Assembly: GCA_003116975.1 (NCBI GenBank)
Contig: BGKB01000143.1
Coordinates: 1 to 64,000, forward strand
DNA length: 64,000 bases
Direction: 5' to 3'
DNA from: Aurantiochytrium sp. KH105
Lineage: Eukaryota; Sar; Bigyra; Thraustochytrida; Thraustochytriidae
Shown here: positions 8,016 through 17,258 of the stretch, one piece after another
Numbering within the stretch: position 1 is the first letter of the stretch
Layout of the letters: every line of letters starts with the position of its first letter
Translations under genes and position numbers: made by a program
Notes under the pieces: model-generated
Told to the model about the DNA's origin: nothing
The model's input: only the letters and a program-made list of their open reading frames with translations
The model's database searches: none

Positions 8016-10766
8016 ATGGATGAGGCGAGCGCGCGCGCTGGCACGGAGGAAGACGACGCGCAGCACGGCGCGGCCATCCTCGCGGAAACTGCCAGCCTGC
8101 TCATGGATAACGGCGACGACGACGACGACAACGACAGGCAGCACCAGGAGCAGCGAGAGCGGCAGGATGCACCGCCAGAACCAGCTTCGTTGACAACGAC
8201 GACAACGACGAGCAGAGGGGGAGAAGGGGGACGAGGAGAACCAAAGGACGCAGGCCCGGGCGCTAGACTAGATGAAATTGGTGGAGCTCCAGACGCAGAC
8301 TCGCAGGAAGGCGACGCTGACGTGCTATTGGCGCAAACAGCAGCCCTTCTCGCCGGGAGCGAGGACGACGATACGGAAACCGAGCCGAGCCGTGACATTG
8401 CAAAAGAGCCCCCATCCGGCGCGAGGGCGAGCAGCTCGACCTCTCTGCCTTCTTCCTCTCGTGCTGCTGCTGCTGCTGCTGCCTTTCCTCCTTCCGGATT
8501 GGCAGAAGAGTCGTCAACATCATCATCTTTGCGGCCGCTGCAATCGTCAACATTGGCCTCATCGTCGACGGCACCGACTTCGTCGTCCTTGTCGATGACG
8601 GCAATCAAAAGCCCAGTTTCTGAATTTTACTCGAGACCGGAGAACGCATTGAAATCAGTAGTAGGAGCATCCAGTTCGTCGCAACTAGCCGACGATGCTG
8701 GCGACGTGCGCGAAGAGCGCGCCGACAGCACACTCTCTGAAGAGAGAAACGGGGCTGAGCTCCTGGCGGAGACAGAGGCGCTTCTTACAGGCGAGACTCT
8801 TCAAGAGTCAAAGACCTCAGCAGGACATGCTCGAGAAGCCGTTGAGCAGGCCGTCAGAGACGAGCTTGGTCGTGTTCACAAGCGTCTTGCGAACGACGTG
8901 ACGCTGGTGTGTTCTGGTTCGGGTGTCCAATTGCGGGATCTTTTCCTTCTCGATGCCTGTCTCTTTGTTCCCCTTCGGGTTGATCTTTCAAATAATGATG
9001 CGCTCGAACAGATTACCGAGGCCCTCTCTGATCACGGGTACGAAGTTCGTGCGAGGGATGAGGGCCAACTACGCGCGAGTTACACGCCAACACCGGAAGA
9101 ATTGCACCGCTTATCGAGCTCTGTTAACCTTGCTGCAAGGACTACGACTACGCCGCCTGGTTCGCCAAATTCAAATTCGATCGGTCCTTCCTCCTCTTCT
9201 TCCTCGTCATCATCGTCAGCATCATCATTATCGACAACACCAACAAGAACAACAGCAGCAAATGCAGGATCGGGTCAACCTCTGCAGCTTCAAGCGCCAT
9301 CGATTGGTGACGAACCGCGCGAGTTTGTGTCCAAGGCCATGAATTTTTCCCTTGGCAAGTTGCAGCGCGCCCTTCAGCACGTCGATGCCTTGCAACTAAA
9401 GGCTTCCTCGGGGCGACCCTTGAATGAGGAGGCAAGCGTGCAAAACAGGCCTGATGCCGGCTCGGTGTCAGTCGAACCATACGCCAGCGCAGCTGTTGGT
9501 GTAGAGGTGGAAAGCAAGCAACGTGGGATTTTCATTTGCGGTGCGGAGCATGAAACCGAGCCGCTCCTCAAAGGTCTTATCCAGCGCGGCATCACGCGAC
9601 TTCCGAGTGGGGTGGCCTCCTTACACGCAGATTATGTGCGAGACCTCGAGGAAGCCTGGCGCCTTGGCGCTGAGCGTAAGTTGCACGCGCTTGTGCGTCC
9701 CCAAGAGAAGGAAATGCTTGCTCTCGAATTCCAGACGGCGCAGCTTGTGACTCTCATCAAGGCGGAATACAGGGCCTTTGGAGTGCAAATTCCAGAGCTT
9801 GAGCGCCCCCCCTTTGTTTCGCAGCTTCCGCTGACGTACGAAGACGACGACGATGGTGGACAAGAAGAAAACATCGGGTCCAAGGGAGATGGTGGGGAGA
9901 TGCACGCGGATGGCAGCAGTAACACAGACGATGAGCGTGCAGGAGCTGAAGCCGAAGACGTTGCACTTCGTTCAAGCTTATCGCGGCAATGGTCGCGCGA
10001 GGTAAGCGCGCGTGTGGCGCGCAAAGAACGGCAGCTGGAGATGCGACAAGACGTTTGTGCGCGAAACAAGACTCTACTGATTCAACGCCTCCGCGACAGT
10101 GAGGTGGCGCGAACGTCGCGCGACACACTTGTGCTGTGCAATGAGATGAACATCAGCCCAAGTGTTGTGTTGGGCCATGTATCCTGCATCTTTGAGCGAC
10201 GACCCGGGAAGCTCTTTGTCACTTACGACCACATCCTCTTCAATTCGCGTGTGCTCGGATTTAAGCGATCTCTGGCTGTTCCCCTGACCGATGTTGCCTC
10301 GTACGGAAGCGCCCAGGCCACGGGGGCGGCCACAATCGTCGGCGCGGCTGCGCTCGTAATTCAGGTTTTGTCAACCGGGGCGTCGATCCGCTTCCTCATG
10401 AGCAGTAAGGTCGACTGCGATCGTGTCCTCGCTCTCCTGCAGCAAATTGAGGTGATGCGTCGCGCAAGTGCCGCAGAGCGTCAACGACGGTCCTCGCACG
10501 AATCGAAAACAAGCGACTCGGAGGCCCAGCGCACGGGAGGTGAACTGTCGCGGAGATCGGCCGGGGCTGACGTGCGCCCGGACCTTCATCGCCGTCGCAG
10601 TGCGGACTCTCAAGCAAGCGAGAGTAGTCATCACGTCGGGGCGGGAAATACCGCTGGAAGCGGTGGCCTCGGGACACCGCCGACGGAACCCTCGGATGAT
10701 TCGGGCGCCGACCTGCAGAGAATGATGGCAAGCACTTTCCTCAACGACGACGAGGAAGCGTTTTGA
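8016..10766 (+). CDS. GRAM-domain protein with a long disordered N-terminus
   Basis: The ATG at 8016 sits in a good eukaryotic context (GGCACCATGG) and opens a 916-residue frame. The first 270 residues are acidic, Ser-rich and disordered and contain three copies of a short motif: AILAETASLL (20), VLLAQTAALL (103) and ELLAETEALL (248). A mixed helical segment with Ser and Thr runs follows. Residues about 715-812 form a GRAM/PH-type fold (FERRPGKLFVTYDHILFNSR, then a strand-rich stretch), a domain that generally binds membrane lipids or proteins. The tail is basic and Ser-rich and ends DDEEAF. There is no TM segment. A membrane-recruited adaptor role is inferred; I cannot assign an orthologue. 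The stop is followed at once by AATAAA. Confidence 0.85.
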   Translation: MDEASARAGTEEDDAQHGAAILAETASLLMDNGDDDDDNDRQHQEQRERQDAPPEPASLTTTTTTSRGGEGGRGEPKDAGPGARLDEIGGAPDADSQEGDADVLLAQTAALLAGSEDDDTETEPSRDIAKEPPSGARASSSTSLPSSSRAAAAAAAFPPSGLAEESSTSSSLRPLQSSTLASSSTAPTSSSLSMTAIKSPVSEFYSRPENALKSVVGASSSSQLADDAGDVREERADSTLSEERNGAELLAETEALLTGETLQESKTSAGHAREAVEQAVRDELGRVHKRLANDVTLVCSGSGVQLRDLFLLDACLFVPLRVDLSNNDALEQITEALSDHGYEVRARDEGQLRASYTPTPEELHRLSSSVNLAARTTTTPPGSPNSNSIGPSSSSSSSSSSASSLSTTPTRTTAANAGSGQPLQLQAPSIGDEPREFVSKAMNFSLGKLQRALQHVDALQLKASSGRPLNEEASVQNRPDAGSVSVEPYASAAVGVEVESKQRGIFICGAEHETEPLLKGLIQRGITRLPSGVASLHADYVRDLEEAWRLGAERKLHALVRPQEKEMLALEFQTAQLVTLIKAEYRAFGVQIPELERPPFVSQLPLTYEDDDDGGQEENIGSKGDGGEMHADGSSNTDDERAGAEAEDVALRSSLSRQWSREVSARVARKERQLEMRQDVCARNKTLLIQRLRDSEVARTSRDTLVLCNEMNISPSVVLGHVSCIFERRPGKLFVTYDHILFNSRVLGFKRSLAVPLTDVASYGSAQATGAATIVGAAALVIQVLSTGASIRFLMSSKVDCDRVLALLQQIEVMRRASAAERQRRSSHESKTSDSEAQRTGGELSRRSAGADVRPDLHRRRSADSQASESSHHVGAGNTAGSGGLGTPPTEPSDDSGADLQRMMASTFLNDDEEAF

Positions 10767-10772
10767 AATAAA
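10767..10772 (+). terminator. Candidate poly(A) signal AATAAA
   Basis: AATAAA begins at the base after the TGA of the GRAM gene. It is a perfect canonical hexamer, but a 3' UTR this short would be unusual, so it may be one of several sites. Confidence 0.4.
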
Positions 10773-11085
10773 AAGGGAGAAGTCACATCGTCAAGCCAAC
10801 GAAGCTGGTGCGGCAGTCCTGTGTCAGTCGAAAGAGCCAAGATGCTTCTTTTGCTCGGCAACGCAAGATAAAAGGATCCAGCGCGGCTCAATGCGATGTG
10901 TCGCGTGAATGCGTGGTGAACAAAAAGAGAAGTAAAAGGAAAGATACCTCAGCACGCGTCGCATGGCGAAAGACGTGAGAGAGGCTATATGAACGACGCA
11001 AGATGCTATGAAAAAGAAATACGTAACACGTTCAAATCGAGTTTGTACACAAATAGAGGCAGTTAAGAAAAAGCCATGATGTCGT
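10767..11085. other. Convergent intergenic spacer
   Basis: 319 bp between the 3' ends of the GRAM gene and the BUD20-like gene. The composition is more AT-rich than the coding DNA, as expected for back-to-back 3' UTRs. Nothing else was recognised. Confidence 0.5.
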
Positions 11086-11571
11086 CTATGTGGATGCTGA
11101 TGCCGCAGAAGGCGCTGGTGCTGCCGCTGGTGCTGTTGCGGCGGACGCCGACGACGATGAAGAAGAGGCGGTTTCGGCACTAGGGACAAACGTGGGATTG
11201 TTGATGATGTTACCGTCCGCGTCACGGCGGATGGGAGGGAGTTTCTCCTTCATGATACCTGCGCCTGCTTCAGCCTCGGCTTGCGTGTACTGTTCCTCGG
11301 CCAATTCCTTGAGACGCTTCTTGTAGGGCTTGGTCTTTTTGTGCGCGGCCAAGGCGTCGGCGGAGATGAAGTGCCTACCTGTTTCGACGCAGTAGAACTG
11401 GCCGCCGCCCGGAAGGTCCGGGTCGTACTCGAAGTTGACCCCACCCTTGGCGATGTCGTCCTGGATCTGGTCTACGTCCCGCGTGCGGTGCTTCGTGGCG
11501 AGGAAATACTTCTTGAAGCCCTTCTTCTTGGCCGTGGCGCGCTTCTTGCGCCCATAGCTGCCGGTGCCCAT
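11086..11571 (-). CDS. BUD20: BUD20/ZNF593-like pre-60S export factor with altered zinc ligands
   Basis: A 161-residue protein beginning MGTGSYGRKKRATAKKKGF. It keeps the family hallmarks: the basic N-terminus, HRTRDVDQIQDDI, then LPGGGQFYCVETGRHFIS and ALAAHKKTKPYKKRLKEL. The family acts in nuclear export and maturation of the large ribosomal subunit and normally carries one C2H2 zinc finger. Here the ligand positions read C61, T64, H77 and Y83, so two of four ligands are replaced while the surrounding fold sequence stays recognisable. The C-terminal 40 residues are Ala/Ser/Pro low complexity. The gene is divergent from ribose-5-phosphate isomerase across 413 bp, so the two may share a promoter. 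Confidence 0.88.
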   Translation of the reverse strand: MGTGSYGRKKRATAKKKGFKKYFLATKHRTRDVDQIQDDIAKGGVNFEYDPDLPGGGQFYCVETGRHFISADALAAHKKTKPYKKRLKELAEEQYTQAEAEAGAGIMKEKLPPIRRDADGNIINNPTFVPSAETASSSSSSASAATAPAAAPAPSAASAST

Positions 11572-11984
11572 CCTGGTGCTCCCTCTGCAGCCCGGCGACC
11601 GGCCCTGCCCGCCTGGTCTTCTCCGCCCCGCCGCCCGTGCGCGCTCCAGCTCCGGTCTCGGTCCCGGGCCAGCCCAGCCGCGCGGTTGGTTCTGGCGGCG
11701 CAGGACTGGCCTCGCGCTTTGTCTCTCTGTCTGTCATGTGGTTGGCTGCGGCGGGCCCGACTTGGGCCGCCGCGCGCAAGTGGAGATTCGCGCCGCGCGA
11801 AGTGGAGTATGGGCCGCCGCACAGTGGGCGCGGGCGCGGCACAGTGGCGAATCGGAATCGGTGGCGCAGTCCCAGCACGAGCGGAGCGGAGCGGAGCAGA
11901 GCAAAGAAGAGTCGCGAGAGCTGCGGCGAGCGGGAGAGAGACGGCGACGCGGCGCTTGGAGAAGAAGAACTTGAAGGAGCGAAG
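11572..11984. other. Divergent promoter region (BUD20-like and RPI)
   Basis: 413 bp between two start codons, strongly GC-rich. A GGAGC-type pentamer run (about 11878-11910) and purine-rich sequence lie on the sense strand of RPI just ahead of its ATG. The upstream frame is open with RPI but low complexity, so it is read as 5' UTR. Confidence 0.5.
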
Positions 11985-12710
11985 ATGGCGGGCGTGGAGA
12001 AGGCCAAGGATCTCGCGGCGCGTGCCGCCGTGGACGAGTTCGTCAAGGACGGGATGGCCGTGGGCATCGGGTCCGGGTCGACCATTGCGTACGGCGTTGT
12101 GCGGCTCGCAGAGCGCGTCAAGGAGGAGGGCCTCAAGGTTGTCTGCGTGCCAACCTCGTTCCAGGCGAAGCAGCTCATCACTGAGAACAACCTGCCGCTC
12201 TCCGACTTGGAGAACCATCCCCAGCTTGACGTGGCCATCGATGGCGCTGATGAGGTCGACGATGACCTGAACCTTATCAAGGGCGGCGGCGGCTGCCAGA
12301 CGCAGGAGAAGATCGTGGCGTCGTGCGCCAAGACCTTGGTTATTTGCGCCGATTATCGCAAGGACTCCAAGGCACTCGGCGAGGCCTGGCTCAAGGGCAT
12401 CCCCATTGAGGTCATCCCTATCGCGTACGTGCCCATCATGGCCAAGCTCAAGGCCATGTCAGCCGAGACGGTGACGCTGCGCATGGCCAAGGCCAAGGCT
12501 GGCCCTTGCGTCACGGATAATGGCAACCTCATTATTGATGCTCACTTTGGCCAGATCAAGGACCCCGCCAAGCTTGAAGCCCAACTGAACGGCATTCCTG
12601 GAGTTGTCTGCACCGGTCTCTTTGTCGGCATGGCCGTCAAGGTATTTTTTGGCCAGGAGGACGGAAGCGTGACGACGCGCACGCCTCGCAACGCCGGTCT
12701 CTCGGCCTAG
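11985..12710 (+). CDS. RPIA: Ribose-5-phosphate isomerase (RpiA type)
   Basis: A 241-residue enzyme of the usual length for RpiA, interconverting ribose 5-phosphate and ribulose 5-phosphate in the non-oxidative pentose phosphate pathway. Visible motifs are VGIGSGSTIAYGVV (phosphate loop, residues 26-39), DGADEVDDDLNLIKGGGG with D86, D89 and K99, QEKIVA with the catalytic-type Glu108, and the C-terminal GNLIIDAHFG. The frame is open upstream to 11637, but the added residues are Arg/Ala low complexity, so the ATG at 11985 (AAGATGG) is chosen. No transit peptide is evident, which suggests a cytosolic enzyme. Confidence 0.96.
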   Translation: MAGVEKAKDLAARAAVDEFVKDGMAVGIGSGSTIAYGVVRLAERVKEEGLKVVCVPTSFQAKQLITENNLPLSDLENHPQLDVAIDGADEVDDDLNLIKGGGGCQTQEKIVASCAKTLVICADYRKDSKALGEAWLKGIPIEVIPIAYVPIMAKLKAMSAETVTLRMAKAKAGPCVTDNGNLIIDAHFGQIKDPAKLEAQLNGIPGVVCTGLFVGMAVKVFFGQEDGSVTTRTPRNAGLSA

Positions 12711-13134
12711 ATTTGGACTTTTGTTGCGTAGTACAAGGCCCAAAAATTGATTTGTTTATTTCACATTGGCAAAAACGACAACGAGACTTGATTTTTCTTT
12801 TTGGCACGTGACGATACGTCCGAATTATGTGCAAGAAGCCTTTTTCTCTCAGAAACTCACTGACGTTACTGGCAAACGGGCAGACAGACTGACTGTCAGA
12901 TAGATAGATGGACAGGTAGGCAGGCTGAAAAAGATGGGCCATCTCTTGTTACCATACATTCCTTTTCTTATTCTTGACGCGCGCGCGACTGCAACGAGTT
13001 TTTCTGGCCCAGCCCTCCTTGAAGACCAAGCTTCTTCCTTCAGTTTCAAAGACAATCATGGAAACAGCCCGCGGTGGAAAAAAGCGCACGTCTTCCTTTT
13101 CCGCAACATTCTTTTCTGCAACCCACCCCTTACG
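12711..13134. other. Convergent intergenic spacer (RPI and RNase T2)
   Basis: 424 bp between two 3' ends. It contains degenerate 4-bp repeats (GACA, GATA and CAGG units) at about 12885-12927 and a minus-strand AATAAA at 12755-12760. No gene was recognised. Confidence 0.5.
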
Positions 13135-13866
13135 TTAGGCTTCTTCTTGAGCAATCCGAGCGGAATCGCGGACAGAATCAGGGGGCAGAAACCAGATGGG
13201 TCGACTCGTGTGGCAGTTGTTGACCTCGTCGTGGATTCGCGTCACAGAGGAATGACACTCGCTGATTGCGAGCGATTTGTCGAGACAGAGACCCATTTCG
13301 GACAAGAGCTGGCGACCACTGCGATTGCGACACCCGAGCATCGGCTTGACGCCGTAGGTGGCCTGAAATGCCGCCTCGAGCGTCTCTGCGTCAAAGGAGT
13401 CCGTATCAGAGGGTTTGACTCCAGCCGCCTCAAAGGCGCGTAGAGGATCATATCTTGCACGCGCATCGAGGGTGCTGTTAAAGTACGTGGGTTGCGACAT
13501 GGCCGAGCACGTTCCATGCTTGGACCACTCGTGCGACCAAAAGTGCTCATTCGAGTTGTGTCCAATGAGCGTGCCCCAAAACTTGCGCATTTCCATTTGC
13601 ACGTCATCGCTAAGAGAGTCCTTGTCAAAAGCCTCGGACGAGCACTCGCACGGGTACGTGTTCGCTGTCTGTGTGCCGAAGCGCGAAGGCCACAGACCAT
13701 GCAGAGAGAACCAGCCTCTTGGGACCTCGAATTCGGGCGGCCACTGGATGGCCATCATGAAGAAGTCGAATGAGCCGTCTCCGCGCGAGTCGCACCCGGC
13801 CTGCACTGTCTTCGCCTGCGCGAGCGCAAGCAGGACGAGCGCCACAAGGTGCGCGTATCTGGCCAT
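13135..13866 (-). CDS. RNASET2: Secreted RNase T2
   Basis: A 243-residue RNase T2 family endoribonuclease. The first 23 residues (MARYAHLVALVLLALAQAKT then VQA) form a clear signal peptide, so it should enter the secretory pathway toward the lysosome, vacuole or outside. Both active-site segments are intact: CAS I as WFSLHGLWPS with His56, and CAS II as HFWSHEWSKHGTC with His112, Glu113 and His117. Several Cys pairs (C73/C75, C120 and later ones) fit the disulfides of the family. Two codons precede this ATG in frame, but the first is TTG, so 13866 is the start. Likely role: RNA scavenging or rRNA turnover. Confidence 0.94.
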   Translation of the reverse strand: MARYAHLVALVLLALAQAKTVQAGCDSRGDGSFDFFMMAIQWPPEFEVPRGWFSLHGLWPSRFGTQTANTYPCECSSEAFDKDSLSDDVQMEMRKFWGTLIGHNSNEHFWSHEWSKHGTCSAMSQPTYFNSTLDARARYDPLRAFEAAGVKPSDTDSFDAETLEAAFQATYGVKPMLGCRNRSGRQLLSEMGLCLDKSLAISECHSSVTRIHDEVNNCHTSRPIWFLPPDSVRDSARIAQEEA

Positions 13867-14201
13867 CTTCAAGTTCCTCTGTCCTCGGCGTGTATCTTTT
13901 GTTTTTTCTTCGTGCTACTACACCGATTCGCAAACGATCGTGCGTGGGCGCGTGCGTGCGCGCGCGAGCGTGCCCGTTTGTCTGCCTACCCTTCGCGCTG
14001 CCTGCAGCAGCAGCTGGCTGTGTCCCTCCTCGCGCGCTTCGTTCGTCGTTGCGTATCTATCATATCCTCCTCTGCATTCCCAACGGGTTCAACAACAGGA
14101 ATAGTCTCCGTCCTAACCGCCACCGCCCCTTGCTGCCTTCCTGCCTAGGCATAAAGAAAGAAAGGCCCCACGCCGCGATGCCCACCGTGCCGCGCGCAGC
14201 G

Positions 14202-14259
14202 CAGCAAGCAAGCAAGCAAGCGAGGCAAGCAAACCAAGCAAGCAAGCAAACCAAGCAAG
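14202..14259. repeat. (AAGC/AACC)n tetranucleotide array
   Basis: Interrupted CAAG units with CGAGG and AACC variants over nearly 60 bp. Confidence 0.9.
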
Positions 14260-15217
14260 TCCTACGTTCGCTCGCTCGCCTTCCGCGCGCTGTCCACGCA
14301 CGATCGCCGCCTCCTCGCCCTCGGTGCGGCGTCCTCGGCCCCGCTCTGGATCCTGCTGCAGTAGGCTACTACGCTGCTTTTGGTTTCTTCGAAATTAAAA
14401 TTAAAAATCCTGGGAAGGAAGGGAAGCTGCGCGATGATGGCGGCGGCGTCGGCATCAGGCCATGTCCTCTCCTCCGCGGGCGCGGGGCGCGGGACTTCCT
14501 GCTCGCAGCGACACGGGACCGCCGGCCGTGGCGGCTGCGGCCCGTGCACACAGTCTGCCAGTCGGTCGGCCGGTCGGTCGGTTGACAGAGCAATCCGACG
14601 CAGACAGCTCAACAAACAGCGGGAGGCCATGGAATGAAAGGAGGCAGTGCAGCACCGTGACATATTTTTACAGTTAGGCCGCAACCACGGCGAGAGAGGA
14701 GAGCGGCACGCGCGCGATCATGATGATGGCGACGCTCGAGCCGGACGAAGCGAGACGACGAGACGAGACGAGACGAGGCCAGGGCGGCGACGCGGACGCA
14801 GACTGGGAGGGGGAGGAAGGCTGCGCTCTGAAGGACGAGAGGGCGAGGAGGCGCCGCGGAGGGGCCAAGAGGTACGAGGCGCCGCGGAGGGTGGGAAGCT
14901 CGGGAAGGTGACGTAACCACCGCTTCTGGCCCTGTGCACCCTCGAAGGCCAGCTGCACCGGCATCATCATCCTCCTCCCTCCGTACATCCGGCAAAGCAT
15001 CGTGCACACGCGCACACGCGCACCTTGACAGAACGACGCGAGGCTTTCCTGGCGCTCCTCTCCTTTCCTCGCGAGGTGGACGGGGCCCGTCTGTCACGAG
15101 GAAGCCGAGCTCTGCGAGGCAGGCCTCGAAGCGGGGCTGCTGCTGATTTCATTCCATGCCATTCCATTCTTTCCGTGCCTTTCTAGTATCGCTAGCCAGA
15201 AGTGCGCGCGTGTCTCC

Positions 15218-15255
15218 GTCTGTCTGTCTGTCTCTCTGTCTGTCTGTCTGTCTGT
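15218..15255. repeat. (CTGT)n repeat
   Basis: Tandem CTGT units with one CTCT interruption, within the DHCR24 upstream region. Confidence 0.9.
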
Positions 15256-15411
15256 GAGAACGGTGCACATGGCCAATCTGATTGCGCACTCGGGAGGGAG
15301 GGCGGGGCCGCGGCGTGCCAAGCGTGCGCGTGCGGGAGGAAGGGCGCCACCAACAGCAGGAGGGAGGATGGATGCCAGCGAGGCGACCGACCGCGCGGAC
15401 GCGGCGACGCA

Positions 15412-15452
15412 GCAGGGCAGGGCAGGGCAGGGCAGGGCAGAGCAGAGCAGAT
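15412..15452. repeat. (GGGCA)n pentanucleotide repeat
   Basis: GGGCA units decay into AGAGC units, purine-rich on the sense strand of DHCR24. Confidence 0.85.
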
Positions 15453-15593
15453 TGGAGATCGACGCCGACGCCGAGTTGCGGCGGCACAAGCGCGACGCGA
15501 GGCCAGCCAGGCAGGGCAAGAGCGAGCCGCGGCAGAGAGGGGGAAAGGCTCGTTGGAGCAGCGAGAGCGAGAAAGTGGAGCCAGCGAGAGGAC

Positions 15594-15653
15594 CAAGCAA
15601 GCAAGCGAGCGAGCAAGCGAGCAAGCGAGCAAGCAAGCGAGTAGGCGAGCAAG
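15594..15653 (+). repeat. (AAGC/GAGC)n leader repeat abutting the DHCR24 start codon
   Basis: About fourteen AAGC or GAGC units run on the sense strand directly into AAGATGG, the DHCR24 start. The array is almost certainly transcribed as the 5' leader. Confidence 0.85.
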
Positions 15654-17258
15654 ATGGGCTTCCTCTATGACATGGCGGTGAACTTCATGACGGAGCAGCG
15701 GGGCATCTTCGTGACAGTCTTCCTGATGCCCGTGAGCGTGGTCTGGGACATCATGTTCGCACTGCGCTCGTGGCTCATCATGGCGCTGTACTCCGCGCCA
15801 GAGCTGCACAAACAGCGTGTGCAAGAAGCCTCCGCTCAGGTCCGCGACGCCACGACCAACGCCCCGCCCGGCACCAAGCTGTGCACCGCGCGCGGGGGAT
15901 GGCTCTCCATCTCGCTTAGTCTGCGGCCGTACAAAAAGGTGGCCACCAACATCGCCATTAACATGTACGACATCCTCGAGCTTAACGAAACCGAAAGCTA
16001 TGTCCATGTCGAGCCCATGGTCAACATGGGCCAGCTCAGCCACTACCTCATCCCCCGCGGCTACACCATCCCGGTGCTCCCCGAAATGGACGACCTCACC
16101 GTCGGAGGTCTCTTCATGGGCACCGGCATCGAGGCCAGCTCGCACAAATTCGGTCTCTTTGACGAGTTCGTCATCGAGGCCGAGGTCATCCTCGCCTCCG
16201 GCGAGGTCGTCACTTGCAGCAAGACCCAGAACCGCGACCTCTTCGACGCGCTCCCCTGGTCGTACGGCACGCTCGGCTTCCTCGTTTCCTGCAAGATCAA
16301 GGTCATCCCCTGCAAGCCCTTTATCCGCATCGAGTACCGCGGCTGCCACAACAAAAAGCAGGGCCTCGAGCTCTTCACCAAGGCCTCCTGCATGGACGTC
16401 CCGCCCGACTTTGTCGAGTGCATCGCCTACTCCACCGAAACAATGGTAGTTATGACCTCCGATATGGTCGACGAAGATGCCGTCGAAAAGGACAAGATCA
16501 ACAAGATCGGCCGCTGGTACAAACCCTGGTACTTTAAGCACGTCGAGAAGATGCTCGAGATCTCCTCGCCCGAAAAGCCCCACGTCGAGTACATCCCCGT
16601 CCGCCAGTTCTTCCACCGCTGGACCTCGGCCATCTTCTGGGAGCTCGAGCAGATCATCCCCTTTGGCAATCATCCGCTCTACCGCGCCCTCCTCGGATGG
16701 TTCACACCTTCAGTCGCCCTGCTTAAACTCACGCAGACGGAGGCCATCCGCAAGACCTACGAGGAGCAGCACATTGTCCAGGACATGCTCGTGCCCATCT
16801 CAAAGACCTCCGAGGCGCTCGATGTCTTTGACACGCACTACCAAATCTACCCCCTCTGGATTTGCCCCTACCGCCAGTACGACTACAGCGACGCCACCAC
16901 GGAGCACCGCCACTTTCTTCGCAAGCCCAACAAGCCCAACAAGGAGGGCTACGAGATGTATGTCGATCTCGGCGCCTACGGTGTCCCGCGCCCCTGCCTC
17001 GAGAAGAAGCCTTTTGATGTTATCAAGTCCTCTCGCGCTGTCGAAAAGTATGTCACCGAAGCCAATGGTAGCCAGATGCTCTACGCCACCAGCTACCTCA
17101 GCCGCGATGAGTTCAGGGAAATGTTCAACCATGCACACTACGACAAGATGAAGCAAAAGGTTGACCCCAACGACTTCTTTCCTCAGGTCTACGAGAAGGT
17201 GTGCAAGGGCGCCATGAACTTTTGGCAGGCAAAAGCTGGTGACAAGAAGCTTGACTGA
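15654..17258 (+). CDS. DHCR24: Delta(24)-sterol reductase (DHCR24/DWF1 family)
   Basis: A 534-residue FAD-dependent reductase, close to the length of plant DWF1 and human DHCR24. An N-terminal hydrophobic stretch at about 17-47 (GIFVTVFLMPVSVVWDIMFA) is the expected ER membrane anchor. The FAD-binding PCMH domain follows, with VHVEPMVNMGQLSHYLIPRG, LTVGGLFMGTGIEASSHKFG, then EVILASGEVVTC and LPWSYGTLGFLV. The C-terminal half carries the family signatures PYRQYDYSD and FVEMY-like DLGAYGVPRP. The reaction is NADPH-dependent reduction of the C24 double bond (or isomerisation and reduction of 24-methylene sterols in plants), so the organism makes side-chain-reduced sterols. It is convergent with the VPS13-like gene. 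Confidence 0.95.
   Translation: MGFLYDMAVNFMTEQRGIFVTVFLMPVSVVWDIMFALRSWLIMALYSAPELHKQRVQEASAQVRDATTNAPPGTKLCTARGGWLSISLSLRPYKKVATNIAINMYDILELNETESYVHVEPMVNMGQLSHYLIPRGYTIPVLPEMDDLTVGGLFMGTGIEASSHKFGLFDEFVIEAEVILASGEVVTCSKTQNRDLFDALPWSYGTLGFLVSCKIKVIPCKPFIRIEYRGCHNKKQGLELFTKASCMDVPPDFVECIAYSTETMVVMTSDMVDEDAVEKDKINKIGRWYKPWYFKHVEKMLEISSPEKPHVEYIPVRQFFHRWTSAIFWELEQIIPFGNHPLYRALLGWFTPSVALLKLTQTEAIRKTYEEQHIVQDMLVPISKTSEALDVFDTHYQIYPLWICPYRQYDYSDATTEHRHFLRKPNKPNKEGYEMYVDLGAYGVPRPCLEKKPFDVIKSSRAVEKYVTEANGSQMLYATSYLSRDEFREMFNHAHYDKMKQKVDPNDFFPQVYEKVCKGAMNFWQAKAGDKKLD

Larger units (their letters stand above)
13867..15653. other. Long GC-rich divergent spacer with simple repeats
   Basis: 1.8 kb between the RNase T2 and DHCR24 start codons. 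It is packed with short tandem repeats, listed separately, and GAGAC units at about 14752-14778. Several open frames of 60-160 codons exist on both strands, but all are low complexity or compositional. No tRNA-like or conserved structure was found by eye. A short multi-exon or noncoding gene cannot be excluded. Confidence 0.4.

Noticed and set aside
11637-11984. A 116-codon N-terminal extension of ribose-5-phosphate isomerase
   Set aside because: Family length and motifs fit the start at 11985; the extension is low complexity and is not a plausible transit peptide.
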